DNA of 64,000 bases. It comes from Paractinoplanes pyxinae. Its GTDB lineage: Bacteria > Actinomycetota > Actinomycetes > Mycobacteriales > Micromonosporaceae. The stretch spans positions 248,001 to 312,000 of the forward strand of contig NZ_JAPNTZ010000010.1 of assembly GCF_026626335.1 (NCBI RefSeq), in the 5' to 3' direction. The notes under the pieces were generated by a model. It ran no database searches and was not told the origin of the DNA. It saw nothing but the letters and a program-made list of their open reading frames with translations. How positions within the stretch are numbered: the first letter of the stretch is position 1; each line of letters opens with the position of its first letter. The position numbers and the translations under genes are program-made. This document shows, in pieces, positions 17,619-26,251 of this stretch.

Positions 17619-17927
17619 TCAGGCCTCGAAGCCCTCACTGGTCAGCTCGATCACCGCGCCGGTCAGCTCGGGGTGGGTGCGCAGCAGATCCTCCAGGCGT
17701 ACCCGCCACTTGCCGGCCTCGACGTCGGACGCGTACCGGTCGCCGCCGGTCTCGACCAGCGCGGTCAGCAGCCGCTGCCGGGTGTCGGCGAAGTGGCCGT
17801 ACATCTCACTGCCGAGCCGGCTGAGCACCCGGGTGGCGAAGCTCTCGGAGTGCGGGCTGCCCGCGGCGAGAACGAACGCGCGAGCCGCGTCGAACGCGAC
17901 CCTCGGTTGATGGATGACGGTGGTCAT
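17619..17927 (-). CDS. Hypothetical protein, 102 aa
   Basis: From ATG 17927, with GGAGG 10-14 nt upstream. Soluble, mostly helical in appearance (VAFDAARAFVLAAGS...LLTALVETGGDRYASDVEAGKWRVRLEDLLRTHP). No motif recognised. Alone between the PfkB kinase gene and the CDF exporter gene, all on the minus strand. Confidence 0.6.
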   Translation of the reverse strand: MTTVIHQPRVAFDAARAFVLAAGSPHSESFATRVLSRLGSEMYGHFADTRQRLLTALVETGGDRYASDVEAGKWRVRLEDLLRTHPELTGAVIELTSEGFEA

Positions 17928-18015
17928 GCTGGTGTCCTCCCGTGATGGCATGGTCACCAAGCGTAGAGAGGAAGCCGAGCCCCGGACGGAAGTCGGCACA
18001 CGCGGTGACCGTTGT

Positions 18016-18045
18016 GATCATCGTGCACCCTGAGGTGTGATGATC
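18016..18045 (-). terminator. Terminator hairpin after the CDF exporter gene
   Basis: GATCATC and GATGATC pair over an inner CACC/GGTG helix, just downstream of the minus-strand CDF stop at 18065. Confidence 0.5.
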
Positions 18046-18064
18046 GCCATAGTTGCCGGGCGTC

Positions 18065-18979
18065 TTACCAGCCGGCGGGAGAACACCGCCCGGCCGCCGC
18101 CACCGGCTCGACCTGCAGGGTGGCGTGATCGATGTGGAAGTCGTCGTGCAGCGCCTCGCGCGCGGTGGCCAGCACGTCGCCCAGCTCCGCCTTGGGCTCG
18201 AGGCTCAGGTGGGCCGAGGCCACGTCCATGCCCGAGGTCAACGTCCACACGTGCAGGTCGTGGACGTCGCAGACACCGGGCACGGCGGCCAGCCGGGCCC
18301 GGACACGGGTGATGTCGAGGTGTTCCGGTGCGGCCTGCACGAGAATGCGGACCGCCGAGCGGCCCAGGGCGAACGTGCGCGGCAGGATCATCAGCGCCAC
18401 GATCACGGCCACGATCGGGTCCGCGTACTGCCAGCCGGTGAGCCCGATGATCGCGGCCGCCACGATGACGCCGACCGAGCCCAGCAGGTCGCCCACCACC
18501 TCGAGGTAGGCGCCGCGCACGTTGATGCTCTCCTTCGCCCCGCTGCGCAGCAGCGCGAACGCGATCAGATTGATGATCAGACCGCCCACGGCCACCACCA
18601 ACATCGACCCCGCGGGCACGTCGGGCGGGTCGGTGAACCGGCGGAGCGCCTGCACCACGACGAAGCCCGCCACCCCGGTCAGCAGCGCGGCGTTGGCCAG
18701 CGCGGCCAGCACCTCGAGCCGGTAGAGGCCGAACGTGCGCTGCGAGTCGGTGGCGGCGCGGCCGGCCGCGGTGATGGCGGCCAGGGCCATGGCGATGCCG
18801 AGCACGTCGGTGAACATGTGGCCGGCGTCCGAGAGCAGGGCCAGCGAGCCGGTTGCGAAGGCGGCCACCGCCTCGACCGCCATGAAGCCGGCCAGCAGGC
18901 CGGCAGCCCACCAGAGCCGCTTGCGGTGCTTCGCACCCGCCCGCAGCGCCTGGCCCCCGTGGTCGTGCCCGGCTCCCAT
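18065..18979 (-). CDS. CDF-family divalent metal cation exporter (CzcD/ZitB-like)
   Basis: 304 residues. Starts with a His-rich head (MGAGHDHGG). Six TM helices follow, with the metal-site signatures SLALLSDAGHMFTDVLG (helix II) and EVVGDLLGSVGV (helix V), then a cytosolic C-terminal domain (VHDLHVWTLTSG). It would export Zn(II) or related ions in exchange for protons. The promoter on the minus strand is covered by a dyad (19021-19042), so metal-responsive repression by an ArsR/SmtB- or MerR-type factor encoded elsewhere is likely. Confidence 0.93.
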   Translation of the reverse strand: MGAGHDHGGQALRAGAKHRKRLWWAAGLLAGFMAVEAVAAFATGSLALLSDAGHMFTDVLGIAMALAAITAAGRAATDSQRTFGLYRLEVLAALANAALLTGVAGFVVVQALRRFTDPPDVPAGSMLVVAVGGLIINLIAFALLRSGAKESINVRGAYLEVVGDLLGSVGVIVAAAIIGLTGWQYADPIVAVIVALMILPRTFALGRSAVRILVQAAPEHLDITRVRARLAAVPGVCDVHDLHVWTLTSGMDVASAHLSLEPKAELGDVLATAREALHDDFHIDHATLQVEPVAAAGRCSPAGW

Positions 18980-19014
18980 GACTCAACCTTCCGTCGCGGC
19001 TCGTCGCCTCGGCC

Positions 19015-19043
19015 AATGTATGCAGACATCGCTATGTGTGCAA
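19015..19043 (-). promoter_or_regulatory. CDF exporter promoter with overlapping operator
   Basis: Minus strand: -35 TTGCAC (19043-19038), 17-bp spacer, -10 TACATT (19020-19015). The spacer is filled by TGCAGACAT-CGCT-ATGTGTGCA (19021-19042), a 9-4-9 inverted repeat with one mismatch. Predicted start is about 30 nt before the CDF ATG. Confidence 0.65.
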
Positions 19044-19112
19044 GTTGAACTCGATTGTCATGAGCGGGGTATGGACTCAGTGACAGCCAAGTTCCGCCTG
19101 GAAAGGGATTCC

Positions 19113-20036
19113 GTGTCCAGACGCACTCTCGCGATTGTCATCTCCACGGTGCTCGCCGTGGTAGCCGGAGCGGCCCCGGCCGCCGCCCATTCCTCCCACC
19201 GGTGGCCCAGCACGCTGGCGCTGCCGGCCGGGTTCCAGCCCGAAGGCATCGCCATCGGCCAGAAGCCGTACGCGTACTTCGGCTCCCGGGTCGACGGCGA
19301 CATCTACCGAGCCGACCTGCGTACGGGGAAGGGGTCGGTCTTCAGCCAAGGCCCCGGCGCCGGGAACCCGTCGCTCGGCCTCAAGATCGACGGCCACCGG
19401 CTCTTCGTGGCCGGGGGCAGCGCCGGCAGCGCCCGCGTGGTCGACCTGCGCAGCGGCAAGATCCTCAAGTCGTACACGCTCAAGACCCCGGGCAGCACCG
19501 CCTGGTTCATCAACGACGTCGTGCTCACCCGCGACGCCGCCTGGTTCACCGACTCGGCCAACCCGGTGCTGTGGAAGGTGCCGCTGAGCCTGCGGTCCAA
19601 GCCGGTGGCCGTCCCGCTGACCGGCGACATCAAGTACGCCGAGGGCAACAACGCCAACGGCATTTCCCGTACGCCGGACGGGCGCGCCCTGATCGTCGTG
19701 CAGTCCAACCTCGGCAAGCTCTTCCGCGTCGGCTACAACGGCAAGAGCAAAGAGATCAAGCTGAACGGCGCCGAGACCGTCGTCAACGGGGACGGGCTGT
19801 GGCTGCGCGGGCGCACGCTCTACGTGGTGCAGAACCGGCTCAACGTGATCGCCAAGGTCGCCCTCGACAAGCACGCCACGAAGGGCAAGGTCGTTTCCCG
19901 TACGGGCAACGCGTCCTTCGACGTGCCGACCACCATCGCCGAGTACGGCAGGAAGTTCTATCTGCCCAACGCCCGGTTCACCACCCCGGCCGAGCCGACC
20001 ACGACGTACAACGCCGTGGCCGTGCCCATCCCGTAG
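19113..20036 (+). CDS. Secreted SMP-30/NHL-like beta-propeller protein
   Basis: 307 residues from GTG 19113, chosen because AAAGGGA lies 4 nt upstream; ATG 19071 would add 14 residues. A signal peptide (RRTLAIVISTVLAVVAGAAPAAAHS) precedes a repeated propeller pattern (LPAGFQPEGIAIG, GNPSLGLKIDGHRLFVAGG, ARVVDLRSGKIL, FINDVVLTRDAAWFTDSANPVLWKV). This fits the SMP-30/gluconolactonase superfamily. Extracellular; substrate unknown. Divergent from the CDF exporter and convergent with the HelD-like gene 3 nt away. Confidence 0.8.
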   Translation: MSRRTLAIVISTVLAVVAGAAPAAAHSSHRWPSTLALPAGFQPEGIAIGQKPYAYFGSRVDGDIYRADLRTGKGSVFSQGPGAGNPSLGLKIDGHRLFVAGGSAGSARVVDLRSGKILKSYTLKTPGSTAWFINDVVLTRDAAWFTDSANPVLWKVPLSLRSKPVAVPLTGDIKYAEGNNANGISRTPDGRALIVVQSNLGKLFRVGYNGKSKEIKLNGAETVVNGDGLWLRGRTLYVVQNRLNVIAKVALDKHATKGKVVSRTGNASFDVPTTIAEYGRKFYLPNARFTTPAEPTTTYNAVAVPIP

Positions 20037-20039
20037 TTC

Positions 20040-22163
20040 CTAAGGCCGCCAGTCCGGATCGGTGCCCAGCGTGGTCAGGCGCTGGGTGGCCCTGGACAGG
20101 GCGACGTAGAGGGTGCGAATGCCGGCCGGATCCTTCGTGAGGGAGCCCGGCTCGACCAGCACCACCGCGTCGTACTCCATGCCCTTGGCCTCCAGCGCCG
20201 TGACCACCTGCACCCTTTCCGGCAGGCCGGCCACCCACTGCGCCATCTCGTCGCGCCGCGGCACCGGCGTGATCACGCCGATCGTCCCGTCGACGTCGGC
20301 CAGCTGCTTCTCGGCGATTTCCCGTACGAGGTCAGGCAGCCGGCCGGCGTCGGTGACCAGGTCGACCGGCTCCACGCCGGTGCTGCGGACCGCGCTCGGC
20401 AGCGGCAGATCAGGCATGATCACCCGGATCACCGAGGCGGCCACCGCGAAGATCTCCGACGAGTTGCGGTAGTTGGTGGTCAGCGCGTAGCTGTTGCGCT
20501 TGCGCGAGCCCAGCGCCTTGTCGCGGGAGCGGTCGAGCTCGTCCGGGTCGCCCGCCCACGCCGTCTGGGCCGGGTCGCCGACGATCGTCCACGACGCGTA
20601 CGTGCCGCGGCGCCCGATCATCCGCCACTGCATCGGCGAGACGTCCTGCGACTCGTCCACCACGACGTGCGCGTACTCGCGGTAGTCCTCGTCGCGCTGC
20701 ACCTGCTGGGCGCGGGCGGCCGCCTGCCGTTCGTTGGCCGTGCTCAGCTCCTGGATGCCGTCGCGTACATGGAAAGGGTTCTTGGTCTTGCGCTGGGGCT
20801 TGCGGGGGCGGCCCATCAGCTCGTCCAGCTCGTCCAGCAGCGCCACGTCGGCGATCGTCGGGCCCTGGGCGTCGAGCGCGTCGAACGAGCCTTGCAGGCG
20901 GGCGATCTCTTCCTTCGAGAGCAGACCGTGCGCGTACGACCGCAGGCGACCCGGAACGGTCAGCCACCGCAGCACCCGCATCGGCGTGAAGCGGGGCCAC
21001 CACGCCTTGAGGAAGTCGCGGAAGTCGGGGCGGTCGGCCAGCTCGGCCTCGAAGTCCGGCTTCTCGGGCAGGCCGGTCACCTTCTGCTGCCGGGCCTGCG
21101 CCCACAGCGCGTCGAAGACCCGGTCGAAGCCGGCGCCGCGCACCTCGTTGCGGCGGGCGCCGCGCGGCAGGGCCGAGCGGCGGATGCGCTCCAGCTCTTT
21201 CGCGTCCAGCCGCAGCAGCGTGCCCCGGTAGAGCAGGCGCAGCTCGGTCGGCCCGTCGGGGACGGCGTCGTGCGAGGCGCGCTCGAGCACCCGGCGCATG
21301 CGCAGCGAACCCTTGATCGCGGCGACGTCGCTCGGGTCGACCCGGGTGGCGTCGTAGCCCGGCACGAGCGTGCCCAGCGAGCGCAGGGTGGCCGTGTCCT
21401 CGCCCAGCGACGGCAGCACGGTGGCGATGTAGTCGACGAAGACGCCGGACGGGCCGACCACCAGGATGCCGCCGCCGGCGAACCGGTTGCGGTCGGAATA
21501 GAGCAGGTAGGCCGCGCGGTGCAGGGCCACCGCGGTCTTGCCGGTGCCCGGGCCGCCGGTCACGATCGTGACCCCGGACGCGGGGGAGCGGATCGCCTCG
21601 TCCTGCTCGCGCTGGATGGTGGCCACGATGTCGCGCATGCCGCGCCCGGTGGCCTTGGACAGGCTGGCCAGCAGTGCCCCGTCGCCGACCACGCGCATGC
21701 CCTCGGGCGCGGCGTCCGGGTCGAGCAGGTCGTCCTCGATGCCGGTGACCCGCTCGCCGCTCGACTGGATCATCCGGCGGCGGACCACGCCCAGCGGATC
21801 GGCCGGGGTGGCCCGGTAGAAGGCGGCGGCGGCCGGCGCGCGCCAGTCGACGACCAGGGGCTGTGAGCTGTCGTCGCGGATGCCCATGCGGCCGACGTAG
21901 TGGGTGGCCCCGGTGTTCAGGTCGAGGCGGCCGAAGACCAGGCCCTCGTACTCGGTGTCGAGGGCGTGCCGGCGGCGGGCGGCGTGGAAGACCATCGCGT
22001 CCCGCTCCACCAGCGCGCCGAAGGTGCCCACCCCGGCCAGCTGATAGCCCTCCTTCTCGGCCCGCGAGGCGTTGCGGCGAAGCTCGGCGAGCCGGGCGTA
22101 GACGAGGTCGACGTGCTTCTGCTCGACCGCGATCTCCTGTTGAAGAACGGTGGCGTCGCTCAA
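20040..22163 (-). CDS. helD: HelD-type RNA polymerase-associated helicase-like ATPase
   Basis: 707 residues from a TTG at 22163 (AGAGAG lies 9 nt upstream; the open frame runs on to 22232 with atypical sequence). An N-terminal coiled-coil-like arm (LQQEIAVEQKHVDLVYARLAELRR) is followed by a UvrD/Rep-like ATPase: GGPGTGKT (203-210), DESQD, VGDPAQTAW, TTNYRNS and a C-terminal LYVALSRAT box. HelD proteins insert arms into RNA polymerase and release stalled polymerase; actinobacterial HelR members confer rifamycin tolerance. No rifamycin-associated inverted repeat was seen upstream. Confidence 0.88.
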   Translation of the reverse strand: MSDATVLQQEIAVEQKHVDLVYARLAELRRNASRAEKEGYQLAGVGTFGALVERDAMVFHAARRRHALDTEYEGLVFGRLDLNTGATHYVGRMGIRDDSSQPLVVDWRAPAAAAFYRATPADPLGVVRRRMIQSSGERVTGIEDDLLDPDAAPEGMRVVGDGALLASLSKATGRGMRDIVATIQREQDEAIRSPASGVTIVTGGPGTGKTAVALHRAAYLLYSDRNRFAGGGILVVGPSGVFVDYIATVLPSLGEDTATLRSLGTLVPGYDATRVDPSDVAAIKGSLRMRRVLERASHDAVPDGPTELRLLYRGTLLRLDAKELERIRRSALPRGARRNEVRGAGFDRVFDALWAQARQQKVTGLPEKPDFEAELADRPDFRDFLKAWWPRFTPMRVLRWLTVPGRLRSYAHGLLSKEEIARLQGSFDALDAQGPTIADVALLDELDELMGRPRKPQRKTKNPFHVRDGIQELSTANERQAAARAQQVQRDEDYREYAHVVVDESQDVSPMQWRMIGRRGTYASWTIVGDPAQTAWAGDPDELDRSRDKALGSRKRNSYALTTNYRNSSEIFAVAASVIRVIMPDLPLPSAVRSTGVEPVDLVTDAGRLPDLVREIAEKQLADVDGTIGVITPVPRRDEMAQWVAGLPERVQVVTALEAKGMEYDAVVLVEPGSLTKDPAGIRTLYVALSRATQRLTTLGTDPDWRP

Positions 22164-22273
22164 GGCGGTGAATCTCTCTTTCCGGCCCCCGGTGCACGCG
22201 TTCGGGCAGCGTGCTCGCAAAAAAGGGAGCACTCGAACTTACTCCTCCGAGGGCACTCGCGTCTCACCCGGCC

Positions 22274-22316
22274 TTGACATCGGCGTGGTTCTGCCAATAC
22301 TTAAGCAGGTGCTTAA
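22274..22316 (+). promoter_or_regulatory. arsR promoter and perfect dyad operator over the start codon
   Basis: A perfect -35 TTGACA (22274-22279) is followed by 16 nt and -10 AATACT (22296-22301). TTAAGCA-GG-TGCTTAA (22301-22316) is a perfect 7-2-7 palindrome that covers the end of the -10 and the GTG start at 22309. Transcription should begin at or next to the GTG, giving a leaderless mRNA repressed by its own product. Confidence 0.7.
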
Positions 22317-22644
22317 CCATCAGTCCTCGCTCGACCTGGCGTTCGCGGCCCTGGCCGACGGCAGCCGCCGCACCATGGTCGACCGTCTGAGCCGCGGCCC
22401 CGCCACGGTGAAACAGCTGGCCGAGCCGCTGGTGATGTCGCTGCCGGCGGTCCTGCAGCACCTGCGCGTCCTGGAAGAGAGCGGTCTGGTGCGCACGCAG
22501 AAGACCGGCCGGGTCCGCACGTGCTACCTGGAGCCGGCGGTGCTGAACGCCGCCGAGCAGTGGATAGCCGACCGCCGCGCCGGCTGGTTGAGCCGCCTCG
22601 ACCGCCTCGACTCGTTCCTCGCCGAAGAAGGAGATCAGCCATGA
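22309..22644 (+). CDS. ArsR-family repressor (SRPBCC-partner type)
   Basis: 111 residues from GTG 22309. Winged HTH of the ArsR/SmtB class: LDLAFAALADGSRRTMVDRLSRGPATVKQLAEPLVMSLPAVLQHLRVLEESGLV. No metal-binding Cys clusters, consistent with the non-metal group that pairs with AHSA1/SRPBCC genes. It overlaps the next ATG (ATGA), forming a two-gene operon. A perfect palindrome over its own start suggests autorepression. Confidence 0.9.
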   Translation: MLNHQSSLDLAFAALADGSRRTMVDRLSRGPATVKQLAEPLVMSLPAVLQHLRVLEESGLVRTQKTGRVRTCYLEPAVLNAAEQWIADRRAGWLSRLDRLDSFLAEEGDQP

Positions 22645-23102
22645 CCGCCCGTTCCGCCCAGCACGACACGTTCACCATCTCGCGCCACTACGCCGCCACC
22701 CCCGCGCGGGTGTTCCAAGCGTTCGCCGACCCTTCGGCGAAGGCCAAGTGGTTCGGCTCGCCCGACCCCGCCGCCCGCAAGGAGGACGTGAGCTTCGACT
22801 TCCGTGAGGGCGGCCGCGAAACCACGACGACCATCGCGCCCGACGGCACCCGGTACGGCTTCGCCGCCACCTACACCGACATCGTCCCGGTCGAGCGGCT
22901 GGTCTACACCTACGAGATGTCCCTGAACGGCGCCCGCATCTCGGTCTCGGTGGTCACGGTCGAGTTCCGCCCCGCCGCCGGCGGCACCGACTTCAGCATT
23001 ACCGAACAGGGCGTCTACCTCGACGGCCTGGACAACGCCGACCAGCGCCGCGGCGGCACAGAGCTCCTGATGGACGCGCTCGGCAAGTCGCTCACCGACT
23101 GA
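22641..23102 (+). CDS. SRPBCC (AHSA1-like) protein
   Basis: 153 residues, starting MTARSAQHDTFTISRHYAATPARVFQAFADPSAKAKWFGSP, the classic AHSA1-like pattern. GAAGGAG lies upstream inside the arsR gene, and the start overlaps the arsR stop. The ArsR/SRPBCC pair is widespread in actinobacteria; the ligand is unknown but is probably a small hydrophobic molecule. Confidence 0.9.
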   Translation: MTARSAQHDTFTISRHYAATPARVFQAFADPSAKAKWFGSPDPAARKEDVSFDFREGGRETTTTIAPDGTRYGFAATYTDIVPVERLVYTYEMSLNGARISVSVVTVEFRPAAGGTDFSITEQGVYLDGLDNADQRRGGTELLMDALGKSLTD

Positions 23103-23198
23103 AGATCATCCGCCGTCTCGAGCCCGCCCTCCCAGGGGGCTCCCCCGCTGGTCATTATCGGGGAGAGGTGCAAGATCGCGTCGCTGGCCTGTGGACAA

Positions 23199-23222
23199 CC
23201 AGCGGGTGTGGACAGCCGCTGG
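23199..23222. terminator. Hairpin between convergent SRPBCC and hydrolase genes
   Basis: CCAGCGG (23199-23205) and CCGCTGG (23216-23222) form a 7-bp stem with a 10-nt loop between two convergent genes. No U-run, so a modest call. Confidence 0.4.
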
Positions 23223-23238
23223 ACGGCCGGTGAATCTG

Positions 23239-24180
23239 CTAGGCCGCCTTTTTCAGCTGCGTGGCTGCGCGGCGCTTGGCGCGGGGGCGGCGGGCCGGGG
23301 TGGCGCGGTCGACGATCGCTGTGAGGGCGGCCGAGACCTCGGTGGGGCGTTCCAGCGGCAGCATGTGGCCGGCGCCGGGCAGGACGGTCAGGTCGGCGAA
23401 GGGCAGGGCCTGGGCGATGGACTTCGCGCACGGTGGCGGGGTCAGGCGGTCGCGTTCGCCGACCAGCACCGCGGCCGGGACGTCGGCCAGCTCGGCCAGC
23501 GTCTCCAGGCGCTGCTGGGTGCCGACCGAGGGGCGGAAGCCGCCGATCGAGCGCAGCGGCGCCCGCCCGAACGAGCGCAGGGCCAGCTCGAGAGCGTCGT
23601 CGTCGTACTCGTCGCCGAAGAGCAGCCAGCGGACGGCCGGGCGCAGGGCGGGCAGCAGCGCCTTGTGCGGGCACCACGGGCCGGAGCGGGCCAGCAGGCC
23701 GGCGCCGACGGTCTCGCCGGCGCGTAGGAGGGCAGCCAGGCGGGACGGCAGGCCGTACTGGGTGTGGGTGTGCCCCTCGGCGGTGGTCGACACGAACAGC
23801 AGGCCGGCCACCCGCTCGGCGAACGCGGCCCGGTGGGCGTGCGCGTACTCCATGATCGTCATGCCGCCGAGGGAGTGGCCGCCCAGGACGACCGGGCCGG
23901 TGGGGGCGTAGCGGCTCAGCACCTCGGCCAGGTCGTCGCCGAGCCGGTTCAGGGTGGCCCCGGCCAGGTGGGTGGCGCCGGAACGGCCGTGCCCGCGGGC
24001 GTCATAGGTGATCACGCGAGGGCGCCGGACGCCGAGCACCCGCAGGGCGGCGACCTGGTTCTGCCACGTACGCCTGTCCTGGCACCAGCCGTGCAGGAGC
24101 ACCACGGTGACCGGGGCGTAGGCGGGACCGTGCACGTCGACGTGCAACCGGACGCCGTCGGAGAGGGTCAACTCCGGCAT
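23239..24180 (-). CDS. Alpha/beta-fold hydrolase
   Basis: 313 residues from ATG 24180, with GGAGGTG immediately upstream. Oxyanion region LLHGWCQDRRTW, nucleophile elbow GGHSLGG, catalytic Asp in VGERDRLTPP and His in GAGHMLPLERP complete the Ser-Asp-His triad. The C-terminus is very basic (ARRPRAKRRAATQLKKAA). Esterase/lipase or epoxide-hydrolase-like; substrate unknown. A longer upstream ORF is antisense to the carbonic anhydrase gene and was rejected. Confidence 0.88.
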   Translation of the reverse strand: MPELTLSDGVRLHVDVHGPAYAPVTVVLLHGWCQDRRTWQNQVAALRVLGVRRPRVITYDARGHGRSGATHLAGATLNRLGDDLAEVLSRYAPTGPVVLGGHSLGGMTIMEYAHAHRAAFAERVAGLLFVSTTAEGHTHTQYGLPSRLAALLRAGETVGAGLLARSGPWCPHKALLPALRPAVRWLLFGDEYDDDALELALRSFGRAPLRSIGGFRPSVGTQQRLETLAELADVPAAVLVGERDRLTPPPCAKSIAQALPFADLTVLPGAGHMLPLERPTEVSAALTAIVDRATPARRPRAKRRAATQLKKAA

Positions 24181-24364
24181 GGGCACCTCCGAGATCCGCA
24201 CGACCCCGTTCCGTACCCACGGGTAACTATCATCACTCGCGATCCGGCCAAAAGCCATCGGAAGATTCTTCGCACCGGGCCCGATAGGGCCGAAAGTCCC
24301 GTGCGGAACGTGAGTTGGCTCGCACTCGCTGTTCATGCGCCCGAAGTGGGCGAGAATTACTCGT

Positions 24365-24985
24365 ATGACCACCGACCCGTCGGCGGGGCCCGCCGTTGCG
24401 ATCACGAATGCCGAAGAGGCCCTGGCCGAGCTGCTCGCAGGCAACAAGCGGTTCGTGAGCGGCCGCCCCGAGCACGGGCACCGGGTGTCGGCCGCGGCCG
24501 CCGCCTCGGGCCGCCAGCAGCCGCACGCGGTCGTTCTCGGCTGCATCGACTCGCGGGTTCCGCTCGAGGCGATCTTTGATCAGACCTTCGGGTCGATCTG
24601 CGTGGTGCGCTCCGGCGCCCACGTGGTCGACCGGGCGGTGCTGGGGTCGGTCGGCTTCGCGGTGACCGAGCTCGGCGTCCCGCTGATCATGGTGCTGGGA
24701 CACAAGCGCTGCGGCGCGGTCGCCTCAACGGTGGCCGCTCTGCGAGCGGGGGAGATCCCGGCCGGCGACATCGGTTATCTGGTCGACGAGATCGCCCCGG
24801 CCGTTCGTGGCGTGGGCGTCGACGACCCCGAGGCTCCCGAGAAGGCGATGCGCGCTCACGTGGGCCGCACGGTCCGCCGGCTGAACGCGGTCGACGTGGT
24901 GGCCGACGCGGTGGCGTCGGGGCGGGTGGCCGCGGTGGGCGCGGTCTACGACCTCGACACGGGCCTGGTCGAGCTGTTGCCCTGA
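24365..24985 (+). CDS. Beta-class carbonic anhydrase
   Basis: 206 residues from ATG 24365. Zinc ligands Cys60, His113 and Cys116 with the Asp62-Arg64 dyad (GCIDSR, GHKRCGA) define a beta-carbonic anhydrase. Reversible CO2 hydration would supply bicarbonate for carboxylases, including fatty-acid precursor synthesis. No signal peptide or TM, so cytosolic. A bidirectional terminator follows. Confidence 0.93.
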   Translation: MTTDPSAGPAVAITNAEEALAELLAGNKRFVSGRPEHGHRVSAAAAASGRQQPHAVVLGCIDSRVPLEAIFDQTFGSICVVRSGAHVVDRAVLGSVGFAVTELGVPLIMVLGHKRCGAVASTVAALRAGEIPAGDIGYLVDEIAPAVRGVGVDDPEAPEKAMRAHVGRTVRRLNAVDVVADAVASGRVAAVGAVYDLDTGLVELLP

Positions 24986-25050
24986 TCGCCCGTTAAGTCC
25001 GCCGATGATCTCGGTGGAACGATCTTCACCATCTGAAAGCACGAGAAAGA

Positions 25051-25079
25051 CGCTCCCGGCCATCGGCTGGGAGCGCCTT
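25051..25079. terminator. Bidirectional terminator after carbonic anhydrase gene
   Basis: CGCTCCCGGCC-ATC-GGCTGGGAGCG forms an 11-bp stem (one G-T pair) followed by CCTTTT, between convergent genes. Confidence 0.8.
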
Positions 25080-25096
25080 TTGTCGTACGAAGGAAC

Positions 25097-25423
25097 TCAG
25101 CCCTCGAAGACGCCGGCCTCAGCCAGGCGCTTCTCGGTGGCGCCCCAGCCGTGCTGCGGGTTCGCCTCGTCCAGGGCGGTCAGCTCGGCCCGGATCTTGG
25201 CGCCGTGGCCGGCCGCGGCGAGGACGCGGATCTCCTCGACGAAGGCGTCCGAGTCGGTCTTGAGGTGCGCCGTCTTGCCGTTGGTCAGGTTGCGCACGTA
25301 GGCGAAACGGCCGTTGGCGAGCGGGATCACGTACTTGTACTCACCGAGCACGCTGAGAGCGCCGCCAGATCCCTGGCCGGCGCGGACTGATGCGCGGGCG
25401 GTCTTTGAGGTGTTGCTCGCCAC
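25097..25423 (-). CDS. Conserved-looking hypothetical protein, 108 aa
   Basis: From GTG 25423 with AAGGAG 7 nt upstream. Sequence includes LGEYKYVIPLANGRFAYVRNLTNGKTAHLKTDSDAFVEEIRVLAAAGHGAKIRAELTALD. Small, soluble, mixed alpha/beta in appearance. I do not recognise the family. Confidence 0.65.
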   Translation of the reverse strand: MASNTSKTARASVRAGQGSGGALSVLGEYKYVIPLANGRFAYVRNLTNGKTAHLKTDSDAFVEEIRVLAAAGHGAKIRAELTALDEANPQHGWGATEKRLAEAGVFEG

Positions 25424-25658
25424 GGCGGGACTCCTTGATGAAACGCAGAAAAAAGGCCTTGGCAACTCTACACGATGCCCGCGGGACCGTGCCGTCCGAG
25501 CAGGTTGAAGCGTTGGTCAGGGTGTGCCACTACGGCCGATCCGATGTCGATGTTGCCGATTCTCTGGCGCACCATCAGTACCAACCGGCATCATGGGACA
25601 CGATCAACCGCGGTCGAGGTCGTAGGGGAAGACGCACCTCGGTCTCCGGGAGGTCACC

Positions 25659-26150
25659 GTGCCAACGTGTGGCGTCGTATACGTCCACTCGACTCCACTC
25701 GCCGTGTGCCAGCACGTCGAGTGGGCGATCGCGCGCGTACTGACCGCGCCGGTCACCCTGCACTGGACGGCGCAGCCGGTCGATCCCGGCATGCGGCGCG
25801 CCGAGTGCAGCTGGACCGGTCGGGCCGGTACTGGCGCCGAGCTGGCTGCTGCCCTCCGGCAGTGGCCCATGATCCGTTTCGAGGTGACCGAGGAACCGAG
25901 TCCGGGTGTTGACGGCGAGCGTTTCATGCACGTCCCCGGTCGCGGCCTCTTTCACGGGATCATGGGCGCGTCGGGCGACATCCAGATCGGCGAGGACAGG
26001 CTGCGCGCGATCATGGCCTCCGCGCGAGCGCCGGAGGCCCTTTCGCATGCCCTCGACAAGGCCCTGGGCACCGCCTGGGACGCCGAACTGGAGCCGTACC
26101 GGTACGCCGGCGACGGCGCCCCGGTCACGCTGCTGACCCGGGTCGGCTGA
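25659..26150 (+). CDS. DUF3145 family protein
   Basis: 163 residues starting PTCGVVYVHSTPLAVCQHVEWAIARVL, the diagnostic start of the actinobacterial DUF3145 family, often found near the fatty-acid synthesis genes. GTG start has GGGAGG 5 nt upstream. Function unknown. The 235 nt before it hold no recognised gene. A strong hairpin follows. Confidence 0.85.
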   Translation: MPTCGVVYVHSTPLAVCQHVEWAIARVLTAPVTLHWTAQPVDPGMRRAECSWTGRAGTGAELAAALRQWPMIRFEVTEEPSPGVDGERFMHVPGRGLFHGIMGASGDIQIGEDRLRAIMASARAPEALSHALDKALGTAWDAELEPYRYAGDGAPVTLLTRVG

Positions 26151-26211
26151 CCACCCGCCCAACCATGATCCACTTCCGCGGCCGCATGCCGGGTCCGCCA
26201 CGCCGCGACGA

Positions 26212-26240
26212 CCTGGCCCGCGCCCCGGACGCGGGCCAGG
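26212..26240 (+). terminator. Terminator hairpin after the DUF3145 gene
   Basis: CCTGGCCCGCG-CCCCGGA-CGCGGGCCAGG is a perfect 11-bp stem with a 7-nt loop, 62 nt after the DUF3145 stop. Confidence 0.7.
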
Positions 26241-26251
26241 AGGGTGAGGCC

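Noticed and set aside
23239..24546. 435-codon form of the alpha/beta hydrolase
   Set aside because: The first ~120 codons are antisense to the carbonic anhydrase gene and lack family similarity; ATG 24180 has a strong ribosome site.
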